64,000 nucleotides of DNA, taken from NCBI GenBank assembly GCA_021847015.1, contig JAJZVW010000013.1, positions 1-64,000 on the forward strand, given 5' to 3'. The notes under the pieces were generated by a model. The model was not told the origin of the DNA. It ran no database searches and was given only the letters and a program-made list of their open reading frames with translations. Source of the DNA: Pseudomonadota bacterium (GTDB lineage Bacteria > Pseudomonadota > Alphaproteobacteria > Rhodospirillales > Magnetospirillaceae). How positions within the stretch are numbered: the first letter of the stretch is position 1; each line of letters opens with the position of its first letter. Made by a program: the position numbers and the translations under genes. Positions 35,539-44,628 of the stretch are shown piece by piece.

Positions 35539-36090
35539 ATGCTCGCCCAGTATTACCGGTCTTTTAAAAGCGCTCTCGACGAGAAGGGCATCGTCTTCTC
35601 GTTTTCGGGATATATGTCCGAGGGAATCCTGTATTCCCTGGGCGAAGCGCTCCGCCAGAAGATGGCGATCGAGGACGCCGACGTCGGCACCATCAAGAAA
35701 GTGTTTTCGGTTTTCATCGAGCAGGCCCAGAACATCATCCGATACTCCGCCGACAAGGTGCAGGGCAATGTGGGCCAGGACGTGGAACTCTCGTCCGGCA
35801 TGGTGTCGATCGGCCACCGGGACGGGAAATTCTTCATCGTTTGCGCCAACGTCATGCGGGAGAAGGACGTGCCGCGGTTGCGGCAGCGGCTGGAGCGGCT
35901 GCGGGGCATGGACCGGGACGCCATCAAGGCCTATTACAAAGAGCAGTTGCGCGAGGCCCCGGACGACGACAGCCTGGGCGCCACCATCGGGCTGATCGAA
36001 ATCGCGCGACGCGCCAGCGAGCCCATCGAATTCGATTTCGATCCCATCGACGGCGAACGGTCATTTTTCTGCCTCAGAGTGTCCATTTGA
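35539..36090 (+). CDS. siaB: SiaB-family protein kinase
   Basis: A 183-residue protein of the SiaB type. In Pseudomonas aeruginosa SiaB is a GHKL-fold kinase that phosphorylates SiaC on Thr. Matching features are the start MLAQYYRSF, FSFSGYMSEGILYSLGEALR, and VFIEQAQNIIRYSAD, which contains the ATP-binding N-box-like Gln-Asn near residue 72. The tail SFFCLRVSI is typical. The ATG at 35539 has GAGAGAAG upstream. An in-frame ATG at 35491 lacks a ribosome site. The siaC gene starts eight bases after its stop. Confidence 0.85.
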   Translation: MLAQYYRSFKSALDEKGIVFSFSGYMSEGILYSLGEALRQKMAIEDADVGTIKKVFSVFIEQAQNIIRYSADKVQGNVGQDVELSSGMVSIGHRDGKFFIVCANVMREKDVPRLRQRLERLRGMDRDAIKAYYKEQLREAPDDDSLGATIGLIEIARRASEPIEFDFDPIDGERSFFCLRVSI

Positions 36091-36098
36091 GGGTTTCC

Positions 36099-36491
36099 AT
36101 GGAACGTCTGCACATCGCCGCGACCGAGCGCTCCCCCGAAGTCGCTTTCGATTTCGACGAGGGTGTCTTCGCGCTTCGGGGCGAGTCCTATCCCGAAGAC
36201 GCGTCGCGCGTATTCGGCCCCGTCTTCAGCGCGTTGAGCGCTTTTCTGGCGGATCGGCCGAAGCGGGCGCTGCGTTTCGACATCGAGCTCATCTATTTCA
36301 ACAGTTCGAGCGCCAAGGCACTGATGAACATGCTCCAGATGCTCGACAAGGCCGCCGCCGCGGGAGTGGATTTGGCGGTCAACTGGCGCTTCGCCCCCGA
36401 CGACGAGACCATGCGGGAATTCGGCGAGGATTTTTCCGAAGACCTCGAACACGTGACCTTCAATCTGGTCACGGTCGAGCCGGCGGGGTAG
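36099..36491 (+). CDS. siaC: SiaC-family regulatory phosphoprotein
   Basis: A 130-residue protein of the SiaC (DUF1987) family. In Pseudomonas unphosphorylated SiaC binds and activates the diguanylate cyclase SiaD, and SiaB and SiaA add and remove a phosphate on a Thr in the conserved loop. The loop here reads IYFNSSSAKAL (residues 65-75). It has three Ser (69-71) and no Thr, so phosphorylation would have to be on Ser. Adjacent to siaB and followed by a histidine kinase after five bases. Confidence 0.85.
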   Translation: MERLHIAATERSPEVAFDFDEGVFALRGESYPEDASRVFGPVFSALSAFLADRPKRALRFDIELIYFNSSSAKALMNMLQMLDKAAAAGVDLAVNWRFAPDDETMREFGEDFSEDLEHVTFNLVTVEPAG

Positions 36492-36496
36492 CCGGC

Positions 36497-37543
36497 TTGG
36501 GGGGGCACGATCCCGCCGGCTTCAATCTTTTCGACTCCGAAGAGCGCGCCCTCGCCGACGCCGAGGCCCTGCTCGCCAGCCTCCCGGACACCTCCGGGGA
36601 TACGGGGGCGCGGGTGGCCGCCCTGGTGGCCGCCTACCGCCGCAATGTGCGGGAGCAACGCCGGCTGGTGAGGGTGAGCGACCGGCAGCAAGCGCAGCTC
36701 GCGGCCCTCAACCAGGAACTGGCCCGCCGCGGCGCCGAGGCCGAGGATGCCCTGGCACGGCTGCGGCAAGCGCAGGAAATCCTGGTGCAGTCGGAAAAAC
36801 TCGCCTCGCTCGGGGCATTGGTCGCCGGCATCGCCCACGAGATCAACACACCCGTCGGCATCGCCCTGTCCTGCGCCTCGCACCTCGCCGATGCCACGGG
36901 GCGCATCCGCGCGCTTGTCGCAGCCGACGACGTCGGACTCGACGATTTCGAGCGCTACATGGACGCCGCCACCGACACCGCCACCCTGATCCTCGCGAAT
37001 TGCGAGCGCGCGGCGACGCTGATCGGCAGTTTCAAACAGGTGGCGGTGGACCGGGCCAGCTCCGGACGGCGCCGATTCGACCTGGCCACCGCCATCGGCG
37101 AAACCCTGGCCAGCCTCGGCCCCAATCTGAAGCAGGCGGGACACCGGGTGACGGTCGATTGCCCGGCGGGAATCGAAATCGATTCCTACCCCGGAGCCCT
37201 CTCCCAAGTGCTCACCAATCTGGTCATGAATTCGCTCATCCACGCCTACGACGACGGCGCCGCGGGCACCATCGCCTTGACGGTCGCGCCGCCCGAAGGC
37301 GGGTTCATGCGCCTTGTCTACCGCGACGACGGCAAGGGGATCGCCGCGGAGAACAAAGGCCGGATCTTCGATCCGTTCTTCACCACCCGGCGCGGCGCGG
37401 GAGGCAGCGGTCTCGGCCTGCACGTGGCCTACAACCTCGTCACCGGAACCCTTCGCGGCAGCCTGGCGGTCGCCAGCGAAGAAGGCAAGGGAACCGCGTT
37501 CTCCGTCGTCTTCCCCGTCGCCGTGCCCGAACAGGCGGATTAG
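36497..37543 (+). CDS. Sensor histidine kinase, soluble
   Basis: A 348-residue kinase. The N-terminal ~100 residues are helical and probably coiled coil (RRNVREQRRLVRVSDRQQAQ). HisKA has His 114 (VAGIAHEINTPVGIALS). HATPase has VLTNLVMNSLIHAYDDG, DDGKGIAAENKGRIFDPFFT and GGSGLGLHVAYNLV. It has no membrane helix and no recognised sensor domain. The TTG start follows siaC closely. Its place between siaC and siaA suggests it couples the Sia switch to two-component signalling, perhaps through the receiver proteins at 33.4-35.4 kb. It overlaps the convergent siaA by four bases. Confidence 0.9.
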   Translation: MGGHDPAGFNLFDSEERALADAEALLASLPDTSGDTGARVAALVAAYRRNVREQRRLVRVSDRQQAQLAALNQELARRGAEAEDALARLRQAQEILVQSEKLASLGALVAGIAHEINTPVGIALSCASHLADATGRIRALVAADDVGLDDFERYMDAATDTATLILANCERAATLIGSFKQVAVDRASSGRRRFDLATAIGETLASLGPNLKQAGHRVTVDCPAGIEIDSYPGALSQVLTNLVMNSLIHAYDDGAAGTIALTVAPPEGGFMRLVYRDDGKGIAAENKGRIFDPFFTTRRGAGGSGLGLHVAYNLVTGTLRGSLAVASEEGKGTAFSVVFPVAVPEQAD

Positions 37544-39177
37544 CCCGGCCGGAAGGCGAGGAAGGTCATGTCGTCGCGGCGGGGCTCCGCCTTGCGCCAA
37601 GCATCCAGCCGCTCGAACAGGAAGGCCTTCTGGGCTTCGAGCGGATGATCGGCGACCTCGGCCAATATGCTCTCGACGCGGCGGCGCCCCAGCAGGCGCC
37701 GATGGGGTCCGCCGACCTGATCGGCCACCCCGTCGGTGAACAGGTAGAAGGAATCGCCCGCCCCGTAGGGGACCCGGTGAAGGGTGAAACGGCAATCCTC
37801 CGGGCTTTCCACATAGCCGAGGCTCATCCGGTCGCCCGGCACCGTGCGGAATTCCGCACCCGAGCGCACCAGCAGCGGCAGGTTGGCGCCGGCGAAGCCG
37901 ACGGTGCGGGTCTCGGGATCGATGACGCAGATACCGGCATCCAGGCCGTCGTTGGAAACGGCGCCGTCGCGGTCCTGGCGCAACGCCGACTTCACGAGCC
38001 GGTTGAGATGCGCCAGGATTTCGGCGGGATCGTCATATGCGTGGTGATGGAGAATGCGCCCCAATGCCGAGGCCACCACGGCGGTCATGAAAGCGCCGGG
38101 AACCCCATGGCCGGTGCAATCGACCACCACCACCACGCCCTTGCCGCCGAACCGGCCCGCCCAGTAATAGTCGCCGCCGACGATGCCCAGGGGATGCCAC
38201 CCCACCGTGCATTCCCCGACGACTCCCGACAGTGCGTCGGCGTCCGGCAGGAGCGCCGTCTGTATCCGGCTGGCATAGCGGATGCCGTCGTTGATGAACC
38301 CGTTGGCCTTTTCCAATTCGCCGTTGACGAGGTTGAGCTGGGCCAGCGCGCTCTCGACGCCTTCCTTTTCGCGCGCAAGCTCGGCGGTGCGCTGCTTGAC
38401 GCGGATTTCCAGATCCCGCGCCAGGGCGGCCAGCGCGCCTTCCGCCTGGTCGCGGCCGTCCAGCCCCTCCTGGAACCCTGCGAGCATGCGGTTGATGGTG
38501 CGGGCCAGCAGTCCCAGCTCGTCCCGATCGTGACGCTTCGGCACCGCGATGGGGAAGGCTCCGGGCCGGGCCGGATCGACCGTGGCGATGGCGGCGGTGA
38601 TCCTGAGCAGGGGTTTGGTGATGAGCAGGTAGAAGACCCCCACCACCAGCACGCACAGAAGCACGGCCCGCGCCGCGCCGCTGACCACGGTGGCGAGGAG
38701 GCGGGCAAGGAAGCGGTTCAGCAGCTCGGCGGGGTCCAGGCTCATCGCCAGGGTGCCGACGGAAGAGGATGCGCCATCCGGCCCGACGGTTTCGAGGGCG
38801 AGCTGCGCGTGGGCGATGTCGCCGAACAGCGCGTTGGCCAGCCGAGGAAACGGCGTCGAGGCGCCCGGCCGCGCCGCCCGCCCCAGCACGCCGCCGAAAT
38901 TGTCGGTCAGCACCACTTCGGCCACGGCCGGCTCGTTGGCAAGCCCGCGCACCACCTCGCCGGCCAAATCGTTCGAGAGCTGGTAGGCCGCCTCGACCGC
39001 CGTTCCCCGCACCAGCGCCATGTTCGCGGCGGCGCTCGCGCGGTTGCGCTCGTGCTGCGCCCGGTAATCCGTCAACAGATCCCAGCCGCTGGCGAGAATG
39101 CCGAGCAACGCCGCGATCGCCAGGGTGACGATCGCCTGCTTCACCGACAGACGATCGAAGGGGCGGACATCGACCAT
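37540..39177 (-). CDS. siaA: SiaA-like membrane PP2C phosphatase (HAMP-SpoIIE)
   Basis: A 545-residue protein with two membrane helices (about 12-35 and 165-190) flanking a periplasmic sensor of about 130 residues, a HAMP segment (TKPLLRITAAIATVD), a coiled coil, and a PP2C/SpoIIE phosphatase domain (310-545). The metal-binding Asp residues lie in GGDYYWAGRFGGKGVVVVVD, followed by CTGHGVPGAFMT and then LFTDGVADQ. In the Sia pathway this phosphatase dephosphorylates SiaC. The ATG at 39177 has GAGAGG upstream. It is encoded opposite to the other sia genes. Confidence 0.87.
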   Translation of the reverse strand: MVDVRPFDRLSVKQAIVTLAIAALLGILASGWDLLTDYRAQHERNRASAAANMALVRGTAVEAAYQLSNDLAGEVVRGLANEPAVAEVVLTDNFGGVLGRAARPGASTPFPRLANALFGDIAHAQLALETVGPDGASSSVGTLAMSLDPAELLNRFLARLLATVVSGAARAVLLCVLVVGVFYLLITKPLLRITAAIATVDPARPGAFPIAVPKRHDRDELGLLARTINRMLAGFQEGLDGRDQAEGALAALARDLEIRVKQRTAELAREKEGVESALAQLNLVNGELEKANGFINDGIRYASRIQTALLPDADALSGVVGECTVGWHPLGIVGGDYYWAGRFGGKGVVVVVDCTGHGVPGAFMTAVVASALGRILHHHAYDDPAEILAHLNRLVKSALRQDRDGAVSNDGLDAGICVIDPETRTVGFAGANLPLLVRSGAEFRTVPGDRMSLGYVESPEDCRFTLHRVPYGAGDSFYLFTDGVADQVGGPHRRLLGRRRVESILAEVADHPLEAQKAFLFERLDAWRKAEPRRDDMTFLAFRPG

Positions 39178-39410
39178 GCCTCTCACGGACGGTGGTACTG
39201 GGGCGTTGCGGGAATCGTGCACGGGCTTCGGGTCCAGGGCGGCGACGGGCAGTAATCATCGCATGAAACCGGCGGGTGCCCAAGGGGGCGCGCCCGCCGT
39301 CAGATGCCGTGCCGGCACGTCGCCGCCGCCCAAAAGATCCAAGGGTTGAACAATCCTTCGGCGCGCGCTACGCCTATCCCTTGCGGGGACCCGCGGGGAG
39401 GCCGGGTGAG

Positions 39411-41162
39411 ATGAGCGGCACGGACGACAACATCATCGACTTCGCTCACGAGCGGCGTCGGCGCGGACCGCGCTTCAACGGCGGACTGATGCAGGTCCTG
39501 GAAGTGTCGCGGGACTTGGTATGCCTGTGCCGCGACAGCGTCATCATGGCCATCAACGGCGCCGGCGTGCGCCTGTTGGGGGCGGGCTCCAGCGAAGCGT
39601 TGCGCGGGCGGCGCCTGGCCGAATTCATCCTTCCCGAATACGGCCATGTCCTCGACATGTTCCTATCGGGCCGGACGAGCGAGGACCAGCCGGTGGCCAC
39701 CCGGCTTTTGGGCATGGACCAGACCATCAGGGATGTCGAGCTTCAGGTCTTCCGCGCGCGGGAAATCGCGCCGGACGCCACCGTCGTCGTCGGCCGGATC
39801 GTGTCCCGCGCCTTGCCCGGCGAGGGGGACGCGCAGGCGGTCGACTATGCGCCGCCGCCGTTTTTCATCCTCGCCGACCGGGCCATGAACCTCGTCTGCC
39901 ACGTGATCGACGGAACCGTCCGCTACCTGAACGCGGCGGGCGCGGCCATCCTGGGGGTCGCGGGCGCCGGCACCCTGGTGGGGCACCCCCTCGCCGCCCT
40001 GTTCCATCCCGACCAGGCCCGCCGCATCGCCCCCGGCGGCCTCGCCGCCCTGACGCAGGAGGGACGCGAGGTGCCTATGCGGCTGATGCGCCGGGACGGG
40101 GATACCGTCAACGCCCTGGTCAGGTTCAGCCGCGTGCCGTCCCGTCACCGCATGGAGGTGATGATCGAGGCCCGAGACCTCGGAGCCGACGGCGAGGCCC
40201 TTACGGCTCTGCTCCAGCAGGCGGAAACCTTGGAAATGCGAGTCGTGCAGCGCACCCGCGAGCTTGCCGAGCAGCGCGCGCTGGCGGAGGAGCGCAAACT
40301 GGCCGCCGACGCGGCGCGGCGCTTCGCCGAGGACCTCATCGACACGATGCCCTCGCCGATCTGGTACAAGGACGCCCGCGGCCGATTCGAAACCACCAAC
40401 CGGGCCTTCCGCGAGATGTTCGGCGACGATCCCGCCCGCATGGCCGAACGCATGCCGGACGAAGACGCCGCCACGGACGCGACGCTGCTGTCCGGGGACG
40501 GCGCGCCGACGGTCTTCGAGGCATCCCTATCCGCCCCCGATGGCGGACGGCGCGAAGTGCAGGTCAGCAAGAGCGCCTATCTCGACACGGAGGGAAGACC
40601 CGTGGGGGTGATCGGGATGATCGCCGACATCACCGAACGGAAGGCGATGGAACGGGAACTGCTCCGGCTCGCCACCACCGACCCGCTCACCGGCGCGCTG
40701 AACCGCCGCCAGTTGCTGGCCATGGCGGAAAGCGAGCTCGCCCGCGCCGTCCGCCACGAGAAGCTCCTGTCGGTCATCATGTGCGACATCGACCACTTCA
40801 AGCGGATCAACGACGCCTGCGGCCATGCCATCGGCGACGAAGCCCTCAAGGCGGCGGCGGCGGCGTGCCGCCTGGCCCTGCGCGACCACGACGTGTTCGG
40901 CCGGCTGGGCGGCGAGGAATTCGCGATCCTGCTCCCCGAAACCGGCCTGCAAGGAGCCGTGGAGGTGGCCGAACGCCTGCGCGCCAGACTCGCCGGCCTT
41001 TGCCTGTCCCCGCCCGGGCACCCGCCGCTGGGCTTGACGGCCAGCTTCGGCGTCGCCAGCCGCGGCTCCGCGGACGATGACGTCAACGCTCTGCTGGGCC
41101 GCGCCGACGCGGCGCTCTACCGCGCCAAAGCCGCCGGACGGGATCGGGTCGAGCGGGAATGA
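39411..41162 (+). CDS. PAS-containing diguanylate cyclase
   Basis: A 583-residue soluble protein with PAS-like domains at about 30-130, 165-265 and 328-425 (DTMPSPIWYKDARGRFETTN), a coiled coil at about 275-325, and a GGDEF domain at 430-583. The active site GGEEF is at 500-504, with the inhibitory I-site RDHD five residues before it, so synthesis of c-di-GMP with product feedback is expected. It takes the place of SiaD in this locus. Direct activation by SiaC is inference, since SiaD itself has no such PAS array. GGTGAG precedes the ATG. Confidence 0.9.
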   Translation: MSGTDDNIIDFAHERRRRGPRFNGGLMQVLEVSRDLVCLCRDSVIMAINGAGVRLLGAGSSEALRGRRLAEFILPEYGHVLDMFLSGRTSEDQPVATRLLGMDQTIRDVELQVFRAREIAPDATVVVGRIVSRALPGEGDAQAVDYAPPPFFILADRAMNLVCHVIDGTVRYLNAAGAAILGVAGAGTLVGHPLAALFHPDQARRIAPGGLAALTQEGREVPMRLMRRDGDTVNALVRFSRVPSRHRMEVMIEARDLGADGEALTALLQQAETLEMRVVQRTRELAEQRALAEERKLAADAARRFAEDLIDTMPSPIWYKDARGRFETTNRAFREMFGDDPARMAERMPDEDAATDATLLSGDGAPTVFEASLSAPDGGRREVQVSKSAYLDTEGRPVGVIGMIADITERKAMERELLRLATTDPLTGALNRRQLLAMAESELARAVRHEKLLSVIMCDIDHFKRINDACGHAIGDEALKAAAAACRLALRDHDVFGRLGGEEFAILLPETGLQGAVEVAERLRARLAGLCLSPPGHPPLGLTASFGVASRGSADDDVNALLGRADAALYRAKAAGRDRVERE

Positions 41163-41236
41163 GGCGCCATTCCGCTCCTTAGGAAACCCTGACCGGGGCT
41201 GGATCGTTCGTCATCCAGGAGCCCGGCGAGGACTTC

Positions 41237-43114
41237 ATGGCGAACGATGGGACCACCCCGGCGGAACGCGGGGGGCTGCCGGGGCTGACCCTGGCGGCCG
41301 TCGGCGTCGTTTACGGCGACATTGGCACCAGCCCCCTTTACACCCTCCACGCCGCCTTCCAGCCGGCCGGGGGACTCTCCCCCGGGACGGACGCCGTGCT
41401 GGGCGTTCTGTCGCTGGTGGTGTGGTCGCTGATCGTCGTCGTCTCGCTCAAGTACGTGACCCTGGTGATGCGTGCCGACAACAAGGGCGAGGGCGGCGTA
41501 CTCGCGCTGTCGGCGCTGGCGCAGCGCAGTGAAAGGCGCCCCCGTTACGCCATGGTGGCATTGTCCATCGCGGGCGCTGCCCTGTTCTACGGCGACGGGG
41601 TCATCACGCCGGCCATCTCGGTCCTGTCGGCGGCCGAAGGGCTGCACGTCGTCACCCCGCTTTTCGACCGGCTGGTGATACCGTTGTCGCTGGCCATCCT
41701 GGCCGCCCTGTTCGTCGTTCAGCATTTCGGCACGGGACGGGTGGGCCGTTGGTTCGGCCCGATCATGGTGGTGTGGTTCCTGGTGGCCGGCGGCCTGGGA
41801 CTCGCCTCGATCATCCGCACGCCCGACGTCCTGCGCGCCCTGTCGCCGCTCCCGGCGGTGGCGTTCTTTCAAACCCACCACTGGCAAGCCTTCCTCGCCC
41901 TGGGGGCGGTGGTGCTGGCGGTGACCGGCTGCGAGGCCCTCTACGCCGACATGGGGCATTTCGGCCGCACGCCCATCCGCATCGCCTGGTTCGGGCTGGT
42001 CCTGCCGGCGCTCGCCTTGAACTATTTCGGTCAGGGGGCGCTGCTGTTGCGCCAGCCCGCCGCCATCAACCCCTTCTTCATGCTCGCACCCCGGTGGGCG
42101 CTGCTGCCGATGGTGGCCTTGGCCACGCTCGCCACGGTGATCGCGTCCCAAGCGGTGATCTCCGGGGCTTTCTCGATCAGCCGGCAAGCCACCCAACTGG
42201 GCTTCCTGCCGCGCATGCGCGTCCTGCACACCTCGGCCACCGAAACCGGCCAAGTCTACATTCCCCGCGTCAACTGGCTGCTGATGGCGGCGGTGGTCGG
42301 GCTGGTCACGGGTTTCCGCACATCCTCCCACATGGCCGCCGCCTACGGGGTGGCCGCCACCGGCACCATGGCCGTCACCGTCGTGCTGGCCCACCATGTG
42401 GCCCGGCGGACATGGGGATGGACGATGCCGGCGGCCGCGGCGGTCTTCGCCCCCCTGATGCTGGCCGACGCCGCCTTCTTCGGAGCGAACATCCTGAAGA
42501 TCGGCTCCGGCGGCTGGTTCCCGATTCTGTTGGCGGCGGGGATTTATTTCATGATCTCGACGTGGCGCCGGGGCCGCTCGGCGCTGATGAACCGCCTGTA
42601 CGCCAGGACCATGCCCCTGGACCGCTTCGTCGCCTGGGTGCGCGGCGACAGTATCCGCCGCGTGCCGGGAACGGCCGCCTTCCTGTCGGGACGGCCCGAC
42701 GTCGCGCCCCGGTCGCTGATGCAGAACATCGAGCACAACCATGTGCTCCACCGGCGCAATCTGATCGTGACGGTCGAGACCGAGGACCGCCCCCACGTCT
42801 CCGAACACTACCGCCACGACGTCCGCGATTGGGGCGAGGGCGTCTCCTCGGTGCTGCTGCGCTACGGCTTCATGGACCGCACGGACGTCCTCGGAGCGCT
42901 GGTCGAATGCGGCCTGCTGACCCGGGACGCGGCGATGATGGAGACGTCCTTCTTCCTGTCCCGGGTGACGCCGGTGCCCTCGGACGAGCCCGACCTGCCG
43001 CCGTGGCGGGAAGGGCTGTTCGTGTTTCTCTCCCACGAAGCGGTGTCGGCCACGGAGTTCCTGGGCCTGCCTCCGGGCCGCGTGATCGAACTCGGCGCGC
43101 AGGTGAAGATTTGA
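41237..43114 (+). CDS. kup: Low-affinity potassium uptake protein Kup
   Basis: Kup is a K+/H+ symporter of the inner membrane. The 625-residue protein begins with the family signature VGVVYGDIGTSPLYTLHAAF and has MRADNKGEGGVLALSALAQ, ALFYGDGVITPAISVLSAAEG and SQAVISGAFSISRQA. About twelve membrane helices fill residues 15-445, followed by a soluble C-terminal tail of about 175 residues. GAGGA precedes the ATG. It is monocistronic and converges on the Rieske gene. Confidence 0.95.
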   Translation: MANDGTTPAERGGLPGLTLAAVGVVYGDIGTSPLYTLHAAFQPAGGLSPGTDAVLGVLSLVVWSLIVVVSLKYVTLVMRADNKGEGGVLALSALAQRSERRPRYAMVALSIAGAALFYGDGVITPAISVLSAAEGLHVVTPLFDRLVIPLSLAILAALFVVQHFGTGRVGRWFGPIMVVWFLVAGGLGLASIIRTPDVLRALSPLPAVAFFQTHHWQAFLALGAVVLAVTGCEALYADMGHFGRTPIRIAWFGLVLPALALNYFGQGALLLRQPAAINPFFMLAPRWALLPMVALATLATVIASQAVISGAFSISRQATQLGFLPRMRVLHTSATETGQVYIPRVNWLLMAAVVGLVTGFRTSSHMAAAYGVAATGTMAVTVVLAHHVARRTWGWTMPAAAAVFAPLMLADAAFFGANILKIGSGGWFPILLAAGIYFMISTWRRGRSALMNRLYARTMPLDRFVAWVRGDSIRRVPGTAAFLSGRPDVAPRSLMQNIEHNHVLHRRNLIVTVETEDRPHVSEHYRHDVRDWGEGVSSVLLRYGFMDRTDVLGALVECGLLTRDAAMMETSFFLSRVTPVPSDEPDLPPWREGLFVFLSHEAVSATEFLGLPPGRVIELGAQVKI

Positions 43115-43123
43115 CCCTCCCGC

Positions 43124-43714
43124 TCACATGCTCCGACTGGCGGCCTTGGGGCCCCCTTTCGCACCGATCCGCAAGGTGTGGACATCGACGAACTGGTAAT
43201 GGGGCACGTACAGGTTCAACGGCGCCGGCCCTCTGCGGATGCGGGCCGAGGTGTCGTAGACGGAACCGTGGCAGGGGCAGAACCAGCCGCCCCATTCGCC
43301 GCGCGGATCGGTGGGCTTCTGCCCCAGCGGAATGCAGCCGAGATGGGTGCAGATGCCGATGACCACCAGCCATTCGGGCGTCACCACCCGTTCCGCATCC
43401 GTCTGGGGATCGCGCAGGTCGGCGACCTTGATGTCCTCGGCCTCCTGGATTTCCTTGGGCGTGCGCCGCGCCACGAACACCGGCCGGCCGCGCCACCGGA
43501 CGGTGATGCGCTGGCCGACCGTCATCGGCGCGAGATCGACGTCGGTGGTCGATGTCGCCAGCACGTCGGCCGACGGATTCATGAAGTCGATGAACGGCCA
43601 GCAGGCCAAGGCCGCGCCCAGCCCGGCCGTGGCGACGGTGGCGTAGACCAGGAAATCGCGGCGGGTCGCCTCGGCGGAAGCGTCCTTGGACGCCTGGGGC
43701 GCGGATTCGGGCAT
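43124..43714 (-). CDS. petA: Ubiquinol-cytochrome c reductase iron-sulfur (Rieske) subunit
   Basis: A 196-residue Rieske protein. The N-terminal membrane anchor (about 22-42) is preceded by a twin-arginine motif (TRRDFLVYA), consistent with Tat insertion. [2Fe-2S] ligands are Cys 122/His 124 in CTHLGC and Cys 146/His 149 in CPCHGS, with Cys 127 and Cys 148 for the disulfide. It would pass electrons from quinol to cytochrome c1 in the bc1 complex. petB and petC do not adjoin it: its downstream neighbour is kup on the other strand, and it has its own start region. The ATG at 43714 sets the family length. Confidence 0.93.
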   Translation of the reverse strand: MPESAPQASKDASAEATRRDFLVYATVATAGLGAALACWPFIDFMNPSADVLATSTTDVDLAPMTVGQRITVRWRGRPVFVARRTPKEIQEAEDIKVADLRDPQTDAERVVTPEWLVVIGICTHLGCIPLGQKPTDPRGEWGGWFCPCHGSVYDTSARIRRGPAPLNLYVPHYQFVDVHTLRIGAKGGPKAASRSM

Positions 43715-43910
43715 GATGGACGACCTCGCGTGGCTGGATGCCTTGCGGGACAAGTGGGAAACCGGCCGCGCCGCCGCTCCCTGTGCCAACGGGGGTCCGC
43801 CAAAAACCCCGGCCTTCCCTTTCGATCCGATGCGCCCCCAATCCGATGGCCTAGAGCCCGAGGCGGCCACGCCCTTGTGCCTTACCTCTTTTGTCTGTAG
43901 GCTCCCCGTC

Positions 43911-44441
43911 ATGAGGAGCATTGCCGTCCGGATTGCCGTCGTGTCCGTCGCGACCCTGCTGATCGCCGGGTGCAATCGGACCAACCTTCCCCCCGTGCAG
44001 AGCGATTCCCAGGTTCCCAACGCCCAGTTGGTCACCGACATTCCCATTCCGTCCGACGCGACCATGGATAACCAGAGGTCGCTGATCCTGTCCGATCGCG
44101 ACCACTGGACCGGCCGGGTGGTGATGCGGTTCTGGCAGGGCGCGGCGGAGCTGACGGCCTTCTACCAGAGCCAGATGCCGGCGTTCGGCTGGGAACCGGT
44201 GATGAGCGTGACGTCGGACGTCAGCGTCCTCAGTTACGTCCGCAGCGACCGCGCGGCGACCGTCCAGATCGAGAAGTCGTTCCTGGGCCTGAGCACCACC
44301 GTCTCGGTGACGGTGGCCCCCCGCCAGGCGGGCAGTGCCGCGGCCGGATGGGGCAACGGCAGCGGCACCGCCGACGCCGCCACCGCTCCCGCGGCGGCAT
44401 CCCGTCCGCAGGTGCAGACGGACGCGCCGTCCCGGCCATGA
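43911..44441 (+). CDS. Predicted lipoprotein, function unknown
   Basis: A 176-residue protein with a lipoprotein signal ending in the lipobox LIAGC (Cys at residue 19), so it should be lipid-anchored. The middle contains VMRFWQGAAELTAFYQSQMP and SYVRSDRAATVQIEK, a pattern seen in small envelope proteins of unknown role. The C-terminal ~35 residues are low-complexity Ala/Gly/Pro/Ser. The ATG at 43911 is placed by the signal peptide. It is divergent from the Rieske gene and upstream of hsp20 with a 187-base gap. Confidence 0.78.
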   Translation: MRSIAVRIAVVSVATLLIAGCNRTNLPPVQSDSQVPNAQLVTDIPIPSDATMDNQRSLILSDRDHWTGRVVMRFWQGAAELTAFYQSQMPAFGWEPVMSVTSDVSVLSYVRSDRAATVQIEKSFLGLSTTVSVTVAPRQAGSAAAGWGNGSGTADAATAPAAASRPQVQTDAPSRP

Positions 44442-44483
44442 CGGATCGGCGGGGACGGGCGGAACGCGCCTGCCCCGCATCAT

Positions 44484-44511
44484 CTTGACGAAATGGCGTT
44501 TCCCCCCAAAT
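44484..44511 (+). promoter_or_regulatory. Possible sigma32 (RpoH) promoter for hsp20
   Basis: CTTGACG (-35) at 44484-44490, a 13-base spacer, and CCCCAAAT (-10) at 44504-44511, close to the heat-shock sigma consensus CTTGAAA and CCCCATnT. It lies 118 bases before the hsp20 start, in the right orientation. Confidence 0.55.
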
Positions 44512-44628
44512 AGTGAACGAAGGATCGACGCGTGCGCGGCCGTAACCGCGGCGCGAGACCCGAAACCGGGTGCCGATGTCCGGGCCCATGTCCGTTTCTC
44601 GCTCGCGACCGAGGAGGACGACGTAAAG

